A stretch of 64,000 bases of DNA from JAVBLV01 sp031553195 (GTDB lineage Bacteria; Bacteroidota; Bacteroidia; Bacteroidales; P3), in NCBI GenBank assembly GCA_031553195.1, contig JAVBLV010000004.1:1-64000 (forward strand), read 5' to 3'. Within the stretch, counting starts at the first letter, position 1; each line of letters starts with the position of its first letter. The translations under genes were made by a program, and so were the position numbers. Below, piece by piece: positions 62,480-64,000 of the stretch. Below the pieces are notes generated by a model that saw nothing but the letters and a program-made list of their open reading frames with translations, was not told where the DNA came from and searched no databases.

Positions 62480-64000
62480 ATGAACATTTCTAAGAGAGGG
62501 AAAACAGTTTACATACAAATACAAAAGAGTTTGCTTTGCTTTCTTTTTGTGTTCTTCGTGTCTTTTGTGGTAAATAATATCCATGCTCAAAACAAACCTG
62601 TTTCACTCAATCAAATAATAGAGTGGGCAAAAAACAGCCCTAATTCCGAAATAGCCAAACATGAATTTTTAAGTAATTATTGGGATTATGAAAGTGTGAA
62701 AGCCTCAGTATATCCTGAACTTTCTTTAAATGGAACCCTGCCCAATTTTAACCGTTCTATTTCAAAAGTTACCCAACCTGATGGAACTGACCAGTTTGTT
62801 TCTCAATTCTATGCAGATTATTCAGGTAGCCTGCAAATATCACAAAATATCCCATTAACAGGGGGACAAGTATCGTTGAAATCAGGTTTAGAGCGAATGG
62901 ATATGTATGGGGATAATGGCTACACTTCGTTTTTATCCACTCCTGTTCAATTAGGGTTTACACAGCCGTTATTTTCTTACAATTCCCTGAAATGGAATTT
63001 GAAAATCAATCCGGTAAAATATAATTTAGCCAAGCAAAAATATTTGGAAACTGTTGAAAAAGCGTCTGTACAAGCCGTGCAATTATATTTCGATTTACTA
63101 TTGATACAAAACCGGTTGCAAAATGCCGAACAAAATAAATTGTATGCTGATACCTTACAATTCAATGCCGAACAGAAATACAAATCCGGTACTATGGTTG
63201 AAACAGAATATTTGCAAGTGGAACTCAATGCCCTGCAATCAGCCTTACAAGTAGAATCCTTTAAAAACGACCAACGCAACGCCTTATCCAAACTAAAACA
63301 ATTTTTGCAGTTAAAGAATGAAGAAAATTGGGAACTTACCACTCCAACCAATATTTTCAACAAAGAAATATCGGTAAGCAACGCCCAATCTTTAGCATTG
63401 GAAAACCCATTATACCAAGATTTCAAGGTACGAGAATTACAATCGGAAAGTAACCTGATGCAGGCAAAGGCAAGCAACCGTTTTAATGCCAATTTGTATG
63501 CGGCTTTTGGACTTACGCAAAATGCAAGTACATTCAAAAGTGCTTATAAAAATCCGATGGATCAAGAAATAGTATCCTTAGGTTTGCAAGTTCCTATTTG
63601 GGATTGGGGCAAAGCCAAAAGCAAAGTCAAGATAGCCCAGTCGCAACAAGAAATTACCCGTATACAAATATCACAGGAACAACAGGATTTTGAACAGGCA
63701 TTAACGTTAAAAGTATTGCAATTCAATACCCAAAAAATACAAGTGGATATATCCAAACGTGCATTGGACATAGCACAAAAACGTTTGCAAGCCCAAAAGG
63801 ATAGCTACGCTTTTGGTAAAAGTAGTTTCACCGACTTAACTAATGCCACAACAGATAAAGACAATGCGATTTTAACCTACTTGGAATCTCTTAAATCATA
63901 TTGGCTTATGCTATATGAAATACGGCAAATAACGCTTTACGATTTTGAGAAAGGGAGTAAAATCCAGGTGGATTTTGAGAAAATAACAAAAGGACAATAA
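62480..64000 (+). CDS. TolC-family outer-membrane channel
   Basis: 506 residues with a signal peptide (the hydrophobic part is LLCFLFVFFVSFVVNNIHAQ). Two related halves with long alpha-helices (VQAVQLYFDLLLIQNRLQNA, FNTQKIQVDISKRALDIAQK) and beta strands typical of the OEP family. It completes the type I export apparatus with the ABC and HlyD proteins. The stop codon falls on the last three bases of the window, so the gene is complete, but what follows is not visible. Confidence 0.92.
   Translation: MNISKRGKTVYIQIQKSLLCFLFVFFVSFVVNNIHAQNKPVSLNQIIEWAKNSPNSEIAKHEFLSNYWDYESVKASVYPELSLNGTLPNFNRSISKVTQPDGTDQFVSQFYADYSGSLQISQNIPLTGGQVSLKSGLERMDMYGDNGYTSFLSTPVQLGFTQPLFSYNSLKWNLKINPVKYNLAKQKYLETVEKASVQAVQLYFDLLLIQNRLQNAEQNKLYADTLQFNAEQKYKSGTMVETEYLQVELNALQSALQVESFKNDQRNALSKLKQFLQLKNEENWELTTPTNIFNKEISVSNAQSLALENPLYQDFKVRELQSESNLMQAKASNRFNANLYAAFGLTQNASTFKSAYKNPMDQEIVSLGLQVPIWDWGKAKSKVKIAQSQQEITRIQISQEQQDFEQALTLKVLQFNTQKIQVDISKRALDIAQKRLQAQKDSYAFGKSSFTDLTNATTDKDNAILTYLESLKSYWLMLYEIRQITLYDFEKGSKIQVDFEKITKGQ

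Overview
The window is chromosomal DNA from a member of the Bacteroidota, most likely an uncultured Bacteroidales-like bacterium. Support comes from the A+T-rich composition, promoters of the TTTG-N19-TAnnTTTG type (clearest before metK), weak Shine-Dalgarno sequences, a DUF5686/carboxypeptidase-regulatory outer-membrane protein, an IntDOT-like recombinase, an RteC-like protein and a 'grasp-with-spasm' peptide system. The species cannot be named from sequence alone. No tRNA, rRNA or CRISPR array was seen.

Region 1 (1-21.9 kb) is core chromosome: a frameshifted DUF6624-like gene, thiC, purD, an SDR epimerase, a small outer-membrane protein, a PAP2 phosphatase and obg. Then comes a compact minus-strand set: myo-inositol-phosphate synthase, a HAD protein, a flippase-like membrane protein, a CDP-alcohol phosphatidyltransferase, an ATP-grasp protein, a nucleotidyltransferase and a DUF5686 protein. 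This set looks like a phosphoinositol-lipid locus. metK and two paralogous outer-membrane proteins follow; the second is cut short exactly where foreign DNA begins. Three copies of a 162-bp MITE-like repeat lie between genes here.

Region 2 (about 22-46.2 kb) is an integrated element. A plus-strand tyrosine recombinase sits at its left edge and almost everything else reads leftward from an RteC-like regulator. In transcription order: an excisionase-like HTH protein; a lambda-O-like initiator carrying iterons plus an A+T-rich tract inside its own coding sequence; a DnaC-like helicase loader; small membrane proteins; a transglutaminase-like/Gly-zipper protein; several beta-rich small proteins; coiled-coil and SH3 proteins; two lytic transglycosylases (one with a likely -1 frameshift to a membrane anchor); a lipoprotein; a 1709-residue methyltransferase-Strawberry-notch helicase; and a RadA-like ATPase. 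No terminase, portal, tail or conjugation gene is recognisable. I read it as a temperate virus-like replicon, possibly a tailless, membrane-containing type. A family of short inverted-repeat sequences fills its intergenic gaps and has entered the coding sequence at gene ends and once in a protein linker.

Region 3 (46.5-64 kb, plus strand) is a peptide natural-product (RiPP) locus. Two grasp-with-spasm cassettes (precursor, ATP-grasp enzyme, small ORF, SPASM protein, with a DUF6624-like protein each) and one radical-SAM/SPASM cassette are followed by an S41 peptidase and a full type I export line: C39-peptidase ABC transporter, HlyD adaptor and TolC channel. All three precursors carry a GG leader, are preceded by the same ~40-bp block, and are followed by a hairpin separating precursor from enzyme genes. 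The single C39 transporter probably trims and exports all three products.
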